The notes under the pieces were generated by a model. That model saw only the letters and a program-made list of their open reading frames with translations. It did no database searches and was not told the origin of the DNA. Positions 1 through 9,135 of a stretch of DNA of 64,000 nucleotides are shown here, one piece after another. This DNA comes from Odontocerum albicorne (Eukaryota; Arthropoda; Insecta; Trichoptera; Odontoceridae): assembly GCA_949825065.1 (NCBI GenBank), contig OX463846.1, positions 13,577,753 through 13,641,752 on the forward strand. The letters are read 5' to 3'. Made by a program: the position numbers and the translations under genes. Positions within the stretch are counted from its first letter, which is position 1. Every line of letters begins with the position of its first letter.

Positions 1-600
1 CTTTATAAATTTTAAATATTTCACTTAGAAAAAACTCATGCTTGACCCAAAAGTTCGAAGTGAGTTATCCGTACCAATAATCATTAATCCAAAACTTTTT
101 ACTCTTTTTAAATCACATTTTGATCAATTAACAACTTTAAATTTGCCTTTATTCCATCAAGTTTCAACATGACATTTTTCAGGCTACACGTTCCTTGCAT
201 ACCCACAACGCAAGATTTTATTTCGAAATGGTGTAGGGCCTCCTTATTATGTGTGTAAAACCTATATACTCGTAATAAGACTACACAGATTGAGAAATCA
301 GTAAGCTCATGGTAATTCACCTTTCTACATACACAAATTAGTGATACGCCAATTTGAATAGCGTGACCTGACCCCTATATTGTGTTAAGCCCTACCAATT
401 GAAACTTTGTGTTTTAATCAGTGGAGTAAGCACGTAAGCTGCTGTTTCCAATCGCATATTTTAGTAATAACACCGTACGCTGAGAAATGACGAACCCTGA
501 ACCAGGCTGAAATCCTTTTATTTTATTTAAGGTAACATTAAAAATCGAAACCTCAGGCGCAACACGCGTCTTACAAAGTGAGTCGCGGAAATAACTTTTT
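1..600. other. No recognisable feature
   Basis: I see only AT-rich non-repetitive sequence. The 70-codon minus-strand frame at 108-320 shows no family motif and is probably chance. Confidence 0.5.
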
Positions 601-604
601 TACG

Positions 605-1045
605 GTTATATTATTATCAACGTTTTATTTTATTGCAAACAAGTGTCTTAATTATCAAATTTTTTACTGTTTCTGAATAATCGTGTATTTTTATAAACTA
701 GTTTCTGAATAATCGTGTATTTTTATAAACTAGTTTCTAAATGATGTTTTTCTTTTGGAATAAAATTTTTAATAATCTTGTTTATTACAAACAAGTTTCT
801 CAATAATCTTGGTTTTTTCTTATGTGTTTGTAAATACTCTTGTTTTTTTGCCAATGAGTTTCTTAATAATCTTGTTTTCTGCAATCAATTTCTTAATAAT
901 TTTTTTTTTGCAATCTAGTTTCTGAATAACCATGTGTTTTGTAAACTAGTTACTTAACGATCTTGTTATATTGGAATAATTTTTTTAATAACCGTGTTTT
1001 TAAATAATTTTGTTTGTTTTTTTTTAGAAACGAGTTTCATAGTAA
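605..1045. repeat. Degenerate ~31-bp tandem repeat
   Basis: A unit of about 30-33 bp built around GTTTCTGAATAATC followed by a T-rich stretch and CAAACTA recurs roughly a dozen times. Two neighbouring units at 671-735 are nearly identical, whereas the flanking units have diverged in bases and length. This is an old minisatellite with one recent duplication in its middle. There is no coding potential. Confidence 0.75.
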
Positions 1046-1564
1046 TTTGTCAATAGAATTATTTTATTTCGATGAGATACTGTCTATTTACAGTTAAATT
1101 AAGATGGTTTCACGATTAACGGCTGTACCCATAACATCTTTACAGTGAATCTGGAGGATCAAATTTATTTATGTCGTGTCAATTGAAACAAATCGCTTAC
1201 ATCAAAATGTTGTCATTTTGTCACTATCTTGTATACTTGGCCCGTTTTTTACACGGGGACACTGTCTACTTTGGAGACAGGACCATTTATTTGGAGTTAA
1301 ATGCAGACATTTATTCTTTGAGGGGCCTCTCCTGGGGGGAGGAGACAAACGAAGATTAATTGATGTTTTTGTTTAGAGGTCTGCTTACTGATTACCGCTG
1401 TACTGTATTTCAAATGCGAACAAATATTTTGAAGTGAGTCACAAAATGTATTTTAAAGAGATGAATACTACAACATTCTGAAACTTAATAATATTTTGTA
1501 GACGCCGCGGCGCGTTGTTTATCTTATGGTTAACTTTGTATTTATTGTAATAAATAATGTAAAC
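1046..1564. other. No recognisable feature
   Basis: Two overlapping short frames at 1171-1376 have no recognisable motif. Nothing else stands out. Confidence 0.45.
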
Positions 1565-1795
1565 ATGAGTAATATGCATGGTATAGGAAGCCCAAAGAAA
1601 GTATAGTTGGATTAAGTAAATTATATTTTGAAAGCAAGAAAAATAACAAGTAAGATAAATAGTAGGAACTGTGTCAGAAGATGTATGGATGTAAAAGTGG
1701 CGAAAAATTTCAAGATAGGAAAGTTAAGTGCTTTGTCCTCTCCGCCTAACACAACAGGGAATGACGTGATGGTATGTATGTATTCTATTTTCACA
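1565..1795 (+). mobile_element. Decayed LINE 3' tail fragment
   Basis: The plus strand can be read, with stops, as the C-terminal tail that follows the reverse transcriptase in a LINE family seen many times in this window: a GRPKKVWLDQVN-like run, then an NRR-C-MKR-like run, then S-L-SAPP. It is the same tail as at 15480-15910, with more stop codons. The fragment is 5'-truncated, as expected for incomplete reverse transcription. Confidence 0.5.
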
Positions 1796-2064
1796 AAATC
1801 AATTCTCGACGGGTAACGGATTTGTTTTTACTAGACAGTCCATTATTCTTATTACGAGTATATTTAGTATTTCAAGAAAAGTAAAACTTTTTGCTCATAA
1901 TGTCATATTGGTCCCAAGATAAAAGACATTTAGACCTTGCAAAAAAATAACGATAGTGTGATAAATGCCGTAGAAATGAGAACGTGTTAAGAATGTGGAA
2001 AAACAATTTATGTCAAAAAAAGGATAAATGAAATGTGGATTGAAAAAATATGTAGTGCTTAAGT

Positions 2065-2430
2065 TTTAGAAAAGATCATTGAAATGTTTTAATCATGTCG
2101 AAAGTATGAATAATGAAACATTTGTAAAAATAATCTATATAAGTTGTGTAGAACACAAGGGAAGTATAGACAAACTTGGAACAAAAAATAAAACACGACC
2201 AAATGAATCAAATTCCGAAAAGGGGAAGTCTTTATAATGAGAGAGTATGGAGGACGAGGTGTATGGAAGTGGCAGAATCAAAATATGTGGGCCAGAATAG
2301 AATGAAGGGAGATCTGTTTTCTCTGCCTATCCTAATAGTTTCATGGCGTTACGGTGTATGTTTACATGTTTATACTTGGCAATATCACAAGATTTTAGGC
2401 ACAGAGCGCATATCCTTCACCTAGATATTT
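2065..2430 (+). mobile_element. Decayed LINE 3' tail fragment
   Basis: In translation the signature FNHVESMNNE (family form FGHVERMNE) appears near 2090, followed by a basic linker and SVFSAYPNS near 2310-2345, with frameshifts between them. These are the same blocks in the same order as in the other LINE tails here. It is non-functional. Confidence 0.55.
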
Positions 2431-2761
2431 CCTCTCGGTGTTTCTCATTGTGTAGTCTTACTTCTAACCTAATTAAAATATATTCCAGCCAACACATTTT
2501 TTACTTTTGAATTCATTGAAAAATTGCATTCGCGAATTATGTACTTTTTCATGAAAAATTGCATTCGGGTATTTGTTTTGGAGTGTCTAACTGGTGGCAT
2601 CTTCATGGAACTATTGTTTCTGATAGAGTGATGACTTTAAAAAATATATGCGGCAATCGTCACTAGTGATTGGTGTTGCCATGCCATTTTGAGGTATTAT
2701 AGTCTCATTGTAATGATCATAAGAGGTATTTGTAGTGTCTTGTAATGTGATCATGTATAAT

Positions 2762-3152
2762 ATAATACTGCCCTCATAAGCAAAAACGCAGCTAATGGCA
2801 TAAGTTAAGTTTTGAGAAAACTGTACTTTTATGTTTTTCATTGCTGCTTAAAAATGTCGTGATTCATAAAAAAAAAAGCAGTAAAATGTTATTTATAAGC
2901 AAAAACGCAGCAAATGCATAGGCACTTGCTGTCTTTTTGCTTATGAATCACATTTTACTGCGTTCTTGCTTAGAAAAACCTAGTATTTTGTAAAATTAAA
3001 AAAAATATTATGTCGATTTTGTATTGAAATAAATGGTTTTCTGTATTTTTTATGGATTAAGGTTCTGAATTTGATATGGGATATTGCCTCATACTTAGTT
3101 AAATTTCAGATTTTTTTCCCGTTAGCTGCGTTTTTGCTTATGACGGCAGAAT
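2762..3152. mobile_element. Short element with ~28-bp terminal inverted repeats
   Basis: The left end near 2768 (CTGCC, then CATAAGCAAAAACGCAGCTAA) returns in reverse complement near 3125-3150 with few differences, so about 385 bp are bounded by inverted repeats. Two further copies of the motif AAGCAAAAACGCAG, in opposite orientation, lie inside at about 2900 and 2965. This suggests either a second element nested within the first or a self-complementary interior. There is no transposase. TA lies near both ends but I could not fix the target duplication. Confidence 0.7.
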
Positions 3153-3414
3153 AGTCATCAAATTAGTTGCAAATTTTATGTCTGAATTTTTTTGTTGTTT
3201 CTAATTGTATTTATATGCGCTTTACCTACAAACAACATAATTTTTTTGTCACAAATATAGGACTCGTGATGCTTTTAATATGACAGTAACTGGTTTTACT
3301 CATCTATATCTTTAGTTAATTTTTCTATTAAAAAAAACGTCCAAACAACAATTCATTCAATTTATTAGGCTTATATTCTGGTCACTAACTAAACTCATAA
3401 GCTTATAAAGTTAA

Positions 3415-3495
3415 CTGGAGTTGTCTAAATAAACACTATTGGACTCATCATCATATTGGAGTTGTCTGAATAAACACTGTTGGACTCAGCGTCAT
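3415..3495. repeat. Two tandem copies of a ~43-bp unit
   Basis: The unit GGAGTTGTCT-A-ATAAACACT-TTGGACTCA occurs twice in a row with a few substitutions. Confidence 0.7.
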
Positions 3496-3664
3496 TATTT
3501 TAACGCAATTATCTTAAATTCTGACAAAACATCGGACGCAGCGTTTCCAGTAAAAATATTCTGGCGAGCAAAAATGTTGTTTTCAATTATTGACTGAATC
3601 GATACAATAGGGTATAATATTATGACTAGGCAATTGCTAGTCTTGTGTCGTGGAATAGTCTGCC

Positions 3665-4010
3665 TCCAAATATTAGAGATATGGGTGGCGTGTGCAGTTT
3701 AGGAAGCGCTTAAATACAACCCTTTTTGGGAGGTCTCATTAAAATTTCTGATAATATATGAACCCAACATACACACCTAAAGCCGAGTGTGTTACTATTA
3801 CATGTCGGAAGATCAACGAAGGTTTCTTTGTAGTTCGTCTCCCTTGGTAAGCTTTCTGCGGTTTTCTTACCACATATGTTTTTTGTAAACGTATGCAGAT
3901 GCGGAGAAATACCTAATCTAATGTCTGCGTCCACTAATTTTCTTTGCCTGCACTCAATTTTTATATTTTTATTTTGTAATATTTTTTATCTGCCAATAAT
4001 AGTGGGGTTA
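3665..4010. repeat. Upstream copy of a ~330-bp duplicated unit
   Basis: The segment beginning ATGGGTGGCGTGTGCAGTTT is repeated about 330 bp further on (4012 onward), through the blocks CATGTCG and AAGGTTTCTTTGTAGT. Its end (GTAATATTTT, then CAATAATAGTGGG) also returns at 4688-4730. The two copies therefore stood in tandem before another element split the second. There is no coding signature. Confidence 0.7.
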
Positions 4011-4182
4011 TGGGTGGCATGTGCAGTTTAAGGAAGCCCTTAAAGACAACCCTTTTTAGAAGGTTTTATTAAAATTTATGATAATATATAAACACAACAC
4101 ACAAAAACCTAAAGTCGAGTGTTTTACTATCACATGTCGAAACATCTACAAAGGTTTCTTTGTAGTAAGTCTTCCCTTAGTC

Positions 4183-4687
4183 CTCGGCCACACAGGTAGG
4201 AGCCTCGCTTGGTGCTTAGTGCTACGCTGCGAACTAGGTGACATATCCTAGAAAACCAACGCACCGCATACTATCGCAATGGCCACACTGCACGCTTCGC
4301 GCCACGCTACGTGACGATTAGTCACCTAGTGAGTCTCCTAGCGAACTGACGTGTTGGTTAATTTTATTGTGTCACTAAGTGATTTTACAAGATGGCGGAA
4401 GTTTTACTAACAGCTGTGTATAAAAGGGAGCCTTTGTGGAACCCATCGAGCAAATGATATAAACATGTACCTGTAATAAAATCACTTTGGAATGAAGTTG
4501 CATAGGAAGTAAATAAAGATGGTAAGTTGTAATGAAATTGGTTAGTTTTGAGGGTGGCATCGTTTGTTGACTCAGCCGCTCCCAAATGTCAAATTAATTT
4601 GAGTGAAGCACTTTGGTGTGGCCAAACATGAAATCACCTAGTTTATTAGTCACGTAGCACCTAGCTTAGCACCTAGTGCAGCACTTT
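4183..4687 (+). mobile_element. PIF/Harbinger-like non-autonomous element
   Basis: The left part starts CCTCGGCCACAC and is rich in CTAGGTG and GTGCTACG-type motifs. The right part carries the same motifs inverted (GGTGTGGCC near 4615, CACCTAG and CACGTAGCACCTAG near 4640-4675). Such subterminal inverted motifs flank a MADF-domain exon at 4392-4521. MADF proteins are a known second gene of PIF/Harbinger transposons, hence the assignment. No DDE nuclease is present. Exact ends and the 3-bp target duplication are not resolved. Confidence 0.6.
4392..4521 (+). pseudogene. MADF-domain protein, first exon, two stop codons
   Basis: The frame starting at ATG 4392 reads MAEVLLTAVYKREPLW, then a block with YKHVPVIKSLWNEVA. 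That is the MADF pattern: a helix, LW, a spacer, then a W-containing helix. MADF domains are Myb-like DNA-binding domains of about 85 residues, so only the first half is here. Two in-frame stops occur, TGA at 4455 and TAG at 4503, and both are explained by C-to-T changes from CGA and CAG. A good splice donor (GTAAGT at 4522) follows, so the piece looks like a first exon whose partner exon is lost. In an intact element the protein would bind the element ends alongside the Harbinger nuclease. It cannot be translated now. Confidence 0.55.
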
Positions 4688-4717
4688 GGTAATATTTTAA
4701 ATCTGTTAATAATATGT

Positions 4718-4806
4718 CAATAATAGTGGGCTCGAATTTAAAGTTATAAAGTTAGAGCGCCCTTGGGAAGAGTCTGCTCTTTGAACGGCGCTGTGTAAAT
4801 AAATAA
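4718..4806 (+). repeat. Dispersed repeat family A, copy 1
   Basis: The blocks CGCCCTTG, then AGAGT-TGCTCT, then TGTGTAAATAAAT also occur at 49050-49143 and, on the minus strand, at 23524-23588. The tail ends in AAATAAAT, suggesting the 3' end of a retroposed element. The family is unidentified. Confidence 0.6.
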
Positions 4807-5035
4807 TTTATCATTGTTATTGGCTTCCTGGTTTTCGTACATTACTTTCAGATTCTCGTAATTTATTACGAAACAGCGATATAAAAGTCAAACTATTTAT
4901 TTTATTCTTATACAAGTACGAAAATAAAAATTGGAAAGAAATGTTTATTTATTTGCACTGTCAGTTATCATTGACATTTGCGTAGTGTTTTTTTAGGTTT
5001 CGCACGTTTCATTCGTCAATTATTTATTCTATTTA

Positions 5036-5750
5036 TTTATTTAACACTTTTATTGTAAATACAATCCAACGGGATTATTGCCAGGTGGCAATCTCTTCCA
5101 ACCGACCAGACAAAAGTAATTGAATAATGTTACATGGTCGCATAAATCATTCAAATGACTATCCGTCCCCACGAAATCCATAAACGCATACGTGAGCATA
5201 CGCATACACCCACAAACCCCACAAACCCCACAGAGACGGACAGTCACCCGAACATTATTTTTCATATAAAGTGAGATATCACCAATCAAAAGAAAAGGAA
5301 GGGATGGTGTGAGGAAAGGAAAAAAAAAATCAGGAATGAAACACGTTATTTTACTGACTAGAAATTACGAGTTTTTTCAGTTGCTTCTTAAAGCATGCCA
5401 AGAACGCAGCGAGTCTTATTTTGGTTTGTAACTCATTTCAGAGTCTCGCTGCATGGACAGTAAAGAACGACGTAAAAAAAGAGCAGCGGTGAACTGGAAA
5501 GGCCAATAAACAATCTCTGTATGAGGGTAGCGCTAATCCATGATTGGAAAGACGCTGAAAATTTTCGGCGAGATAAGAGCGGGTGGCGGGACAGTTAATG
5601 ATAGTATACAATAGAGACAGTATATGAATTTGGCGTCTATTTCTAACATTCAACCAGTTCAATGCCTTCTGATATGAAATTATATGATCGTACTTCCATA
5701 GGTTGAAAATAAATCTTATACTACAAGGAAACACTACATTCAAAGGCAAA
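5036..5750 (-). mobile_element. LINE 3' end, family H, copy 1
   Basis: This 5'-truncated non-LTR retrotransposon has the C-terminal reverse-transcriptase region (5351-5749), then a 3' UTR of about 310 bp ending in AATAAAAGTGTTAAATA and further A/T-rich repeats at 5036-5060. A second copy lies at 55735-56335 on the other strand and matches through both the coding part and the UTR. The last ~70 bp (GG-TGGAAGA then GGCAATAA) resemble the tails of the tRNA-derived SINEs in this window. Confidence 0.8.
5351..5749 (-). pseudogene. LINE reverse transcriptase, C-terminal part, one nonsense codon
   Basis: The product resembles the post-palm C-terminus of Jockey/CR1-type reverse transcriptases: YQKALNWLNVRNRR, ILSLLYTIINCP, a YLAE-F run, and A-RL*NEL, closing with a lysine-rich FKKQLKKLVISSQ before the stop at 5351. 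The single in-frame stop (TGA at 5438-5440) sits where the other copy has the conserved tryptophan of RLWN, a TGG-to-TGA change. The catalytic palm is missing, so this is a dead 5'-truncated copy. The clade is inferred from the pattern alone. Confidence 0.65.
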
Positions 5751-6294
5751 TATTTTTTTGCTAAAATACATGCATTTCACATGACCTTTGATTCCTTTCA
5801 CATTAAACAACTGCATATTTTCTCGTTTTTTAATTAAAAAAATAAATGACATCTTAATGATTCTCCAAGGACCATAAAAAATTGGGGAATATTTATCACT
5901 TGAGAGAAACAAAAACACAATGCTTAACAGAGAACTGCAGAATGGAAAGACGCGTAAGATGGGATATTTACTAGAAATGAGAGATTTACAAATGCTTGAA
6001 AAGGTAATTACGACACGTGATAAAAAGGGACAACGCGTGAAATATCAGTAATTAACCCCATTTCAACGAGATGTATCTATACTTGAAACATTTCCGTTAA
6101 CTGTATTATTTTCATTAATGAAACCTTAAATGATAATTGAATTGCTGTTTCTGAAATTAGAAAAGCTCGAAAAAAATATTTAAATCTTTTGTTGATATTC
6201 TTTTTACACAAGTTTCTCCAAGAAATTAATTAATCTACATACATATTATTTTATTCAATTTAATTGGACGCTTTCAGTTATATCATAACTAGAT
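5751..6294. other. No recognisable feature
   Basis: AT-rich sequence between the LINE end and the 96-bp array. I see nothing in it. Confidence 0.45.
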
Positions 6295-6886
6295 TTGCTA
6301 AAAAAAATATAGTTGTATTATATTGACTCATACATTATAATTGCATTATGACTTGAATTGATGGCACAAATATCCTTCTTAGGGTGGATTGCCTATTAAA
6401 AAATATAGTTGTATTATATTGACTCATACATTATAATTGCATTATGACTTGAATTGATGGCACAAATATCATTCTTAGGGTGGATTGCCTATAAAAAAAT
6501 ATAGTTGTATTATATTGACTCGTACATTATAATTGCATTATGACTTGAATTGATGGCACAAACATTCTTCTTAAGGTGGATTGCCTATTAAAAAATATAG
6601 TTGTATTATATTGACTCGTACATTATAATTGCATTATGACTTGAATTGATGGCACAAACATTCTTCTTAAGGTGGATTGCCTATTAAAAAATATAGTTGT
6701 ATTATATTGACTCATACATTATAATTGCATTATGACTTGAATTGATGGCACAAACATTCTTCTTAGGGTGGATAGCCTATTAAAAAATATGGTTGTATTA
6801 TACTGACTCATACATTATAATTGCATTATGACTTGAATTGATGGCACAAACATCCTTCTTAGGGTGGATTGCCTATTAAAAAAATT
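6295..6886. repeat. 96-bp tandem satellite, about 6 units
   Basis: The box GCCTATTAAAAAATATAG recurs at 6391, 6487, 6583, 6679, 6775 and 6871, exactly 96 bp apart each time. Units differ by only a few substitutions and no indels (for example CAAATATCC against CAAACATTC), so the array is young or homogenised. The first unit begins near 6295 with a slightly different junction. Confidence 0.95.
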
Positions 6887-7094
6887 AGATTTGTTTAAAT
6901 TTAATTATAATAAGTTACCTTATATAGAAAATACAAATCTAAAAATTCATATTTTCTATAACTGTTTTTCTTCTAGTTTAAATGAATTATTTTTAAAAAT
7001 GTTTTTGTCGTATATATTGCGGAAAAATATTAGTTTGGACATATTTGAACCGTTTGTTTCTGACCTATCAACACAACTTTTTTGTGACGTTTGT

Positions 7095-8075
7095 CATGAG
7101 GTGCTCAGGTAACGCACATAACTTCCGTGCGTAAGGTTGCCGGTTCGAACCCCGCGCTGTGCTACTTCCCTCGAATAACACAGCCATTTTTTTCGCATAG
7201 TATTCGGGAGTATAAGGATACATGTGAAATTGGTTATGTCTATTCTTTTAACAAAAAAAAGGAAACAAAAACCATATCGGTCTGCTCCGATCGTTTGACT
7301 TTCATCCGCCATCGGATCCAGTACACCGGTGAGTTTGTTTGTGTTTAATGGCTCACTCACTTAACCTTTCCCTTCCTGTGCTAAAAAAATACGCGCGTTC
7401 TGGTGCTGTGTATTTAATACACTGGTAAAAATGAGCGATTTAAAATCGTATAAATAAGAATATTCAAAGCCAATCGCTTAAATTAATTAAATTTGAAGTC
7501 AAAACTGATAATAATTTAAATAAAATTGCTGAAAACATGAAAACAACGTCGGCCGTCGTTCACAAAACGGGCGATGCGACCACCTCAAATGGCTGCCCGA
7601 AAGCTACTGAAGCGAGCGAACTGAGATTCTATTTCTTGCGTTCCCATATACCGAAATAGAGTGAGACGTGAATAGCATCGCTTCCTCACCCATAGCGGTT
7701 TTTTAGAATGAATATACCTACGTCACACACTGGCACACGTTTGATTGTATTGGTAAATTTATTCCCGATTTTCACAAAATATCTCTGATGTGGCCGATAA
7801 GTGGTAATTATTATTTATATTAATTTTTTCATTCAATCCGTAAATGTATTACGGAGGAATACCTAAAATCTGAGCCCAGTATTTATTATATTTATAGAGA
7901 TATTAAAGTTTTGAGAAGCAATGTGTACTAGTTACACATCACAGGGAAGGAAGGGTTAAAGAGGATATAAAAAAAAAATTGGAAAACTTCACGGCACAGC
8001 TTAGTTTACAACTGAGTTTACGTTGGAATAGCGAGGGGGTCCTAGATAACGAGGCCTAGCAACGACAACTATGAG
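7095..8075 (+). mobile_element. tRNA-derived SINE family D, copy 1, split by a MITE
   Basis: The head resembles a tRNA and contains a perfect Pol III B box, GGTTCGAACCC at 7142-7152. The body runs to 7360 (blocks TGCTCCGATCGT and GGCTCACTCACTT). The 3' part (CGGCACAGCTTAG, then ACGTTGGAATAGCGAG) resumes at about 7985 and ends in a CAACGACAAC-like tail near 8070. The same order of blocks, uninterrupted in that stretch, is seen at 33253-33612. The interruption is a TTAA-flanked element. Confidence 0.75.
7361..7959. mobile_element. piggyBac-type MITE with TTAA target duplication
   Basis: TTAA at 7361-7364 and again at 7956-7959 bracket 591 bp. The ends are inverted: CCTTTCCCTTCCTGTG on the left and, in reverse complement, CCCTTCCTTCCCTGTG on the right. 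TTAA targeting and C/T-rich ends are hallmarks of the piggyBac superfamily. There is no transposase frame. The element sits inside a SINE whose uninterrupted relative lacks it, which confirms insertion. Confidence 0.8.
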
Positions 8076-8339
8076 AACAGCGTTATTCAGTGACAACACT
8101 TTAAACAATTCACCTTTGTGCTCCGTCAGGAATTGAAAGTTGGACACTTTATGTAGTTGTATATTAGGTAAAAGTCTATCATCCACTCAACAATTTAAGC
8201 CTCAATTAAATTGTCAAATACTTGGGAAGATGTTTATTTTTCAGTTATCTTTTGAATGACGTTTTTAAGCTGTGTAAAGTTGACCTCGTAGATCTTTGAA
8301 ATAAAATGAAATATTCCTTACACTCGTAGTTTTTTTGTA

Positions 8340-8725
8340 CCGATTGACTACTCCAATCTAGTGGCGTCACAGGATAGTTTTGTCGCATTTGAATTTTTTT
8401 GCGAAATTACTGGCAACTTGCAAGACTGTTTGAACTCCAGGCCTTTAGCCACTTTATAAGAAGAAAAAAATGCGCTGCGAGTCATTTCGATTTTCCCGTG
8501 ATGTCGGACCATAAGTCCGTTGTCACTACTATTCTTTTCACATTCAGGTGTGTCTCCACAACTAAGGAGTCCCTTTGTGCAGTCCCTTCTTTGTCACTAT
8601 GTGACGTCGCGTTCATAAAAAAATAAATAAAGGTCGATCTTTAAGTGTTGATCGCGCTGGATGGGGATTTATTTTGTCCCACATAACAACGTGGGTGCAG
8701 GTGGGATCGAACTGAACTGTTCCTT
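8340..8725 (+). repeat. Dispersed repeat family B, copy 2
   Basis: The segment shares ordered blocks with 46890-47215: TTTGAACTCCAGGCCTT, GTGATGTCGGA, AAGTCCGT, and GATCG-GCTGGATGGGG. A third, internally shortened copy is at 25105-25378. It ends in GATCGAACTGAACTG. There is no coding signature and the family is unidentified. Confidence 0.75.
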
Positions 8726-8884
8726 ATAGTGCGCAGTAAGTTTTAAAAGTGTTTAATATTTCTACCTGTTCTACGTAATAATTAGATTCCTAAATTTACA
8801 ATATTAAACATGTTAAGTTCTGTTATATCAGTAGTAACGGAAATAAATTGGACAGATTAGAGGCCCTAGAAATTTCTAAGTCAG

Positions 8885-9135
8885 TACACCGATCCGAACA
8901 TCTGTTGAACAGTTATTTCCCAAAAATCTCTCCGCTCTTGGCCGAAATTGTCCCATGCCTCCCTCATCCCTCAGCCCCCAACCGTTGAAGCGTGTATATC
9001 GGTACCAGTTCGAACAGCATTTATACTTGTTTGCGCTCCCCTGAAGATGAGGTGAAAGCCTTGAAACCGGTAGGGTTATACCGTCACAAAAAAGTGGAAT
9101 AAACAGTGTTTGATAAAAATAAATTACAGTGTTAA
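8885..9135 (+). repeat. Dispersed repeat family C, copy 1
   Basis: It matches 49385-49660 over CAGTTCGAACA, TTG-TTG-GCTCCCCTGA, GGGTTATACCGT and AAGTGGAATAAACAGT. The 3' part also recurs around the hAT at 51.8-53.0 kb and near 53240. The stretch CCCCTGA...GAAAC..GTA resembles the hammerhead motif of Penelope-like elements, so family C may be a Penelope-derived terminal repeat. That assignment is an inference. Confidence 0.7.
9038..9075 (+). ncRNA. Hammerhead-like ribozyme core (Penelope type)
   Basis: In order: CCC (9038-9040), CTGAAGA (9041-9047, fitting CUGANGA), a short stem-loop GAGG-TGAAAG-CCTT, GAAA (9063-9066), C-CG-GTA (9067-9072), then GGG (9073-9075). GAAAC followed by a 2-nt loop and GTA forms the minimal two-pair stem III of Penelope hammerheads, with predicted cleavage after GUA. 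CCC/GGG gives a stem I of only three pairs and stem II has a bulged U, so activity is doubtful. The second copy at 49503-49540 keeps the layout but has CTGATGG. Confidence 0.4.

Larger units (their letters stand above)
4008..4735. repeat. Downstream copy of the ~330-bp unit, split by an insertion
   Basis: Bases 4008-4182 match 3670-3850, and bases 4688-4735 match the end of the first copy (3978-4010). The roughly 500 bp between them is a separate element at 4183-4687 that replaced part of the copy. Confidence 0.65.

Noticed and set aside
6295..6886. CRISPR-like array because of regular spacing
   Set aside because: The whole 96-bp unit is repeated; there are no unique spacers, and this is eukaryotic DNA.
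7095..7180. tRNA gene suggested by GGTTCGAACCC
   Set aside because: The same head occurs in other family D SINE copies with a shared body and tail; it does not fold as a complete tRNA.
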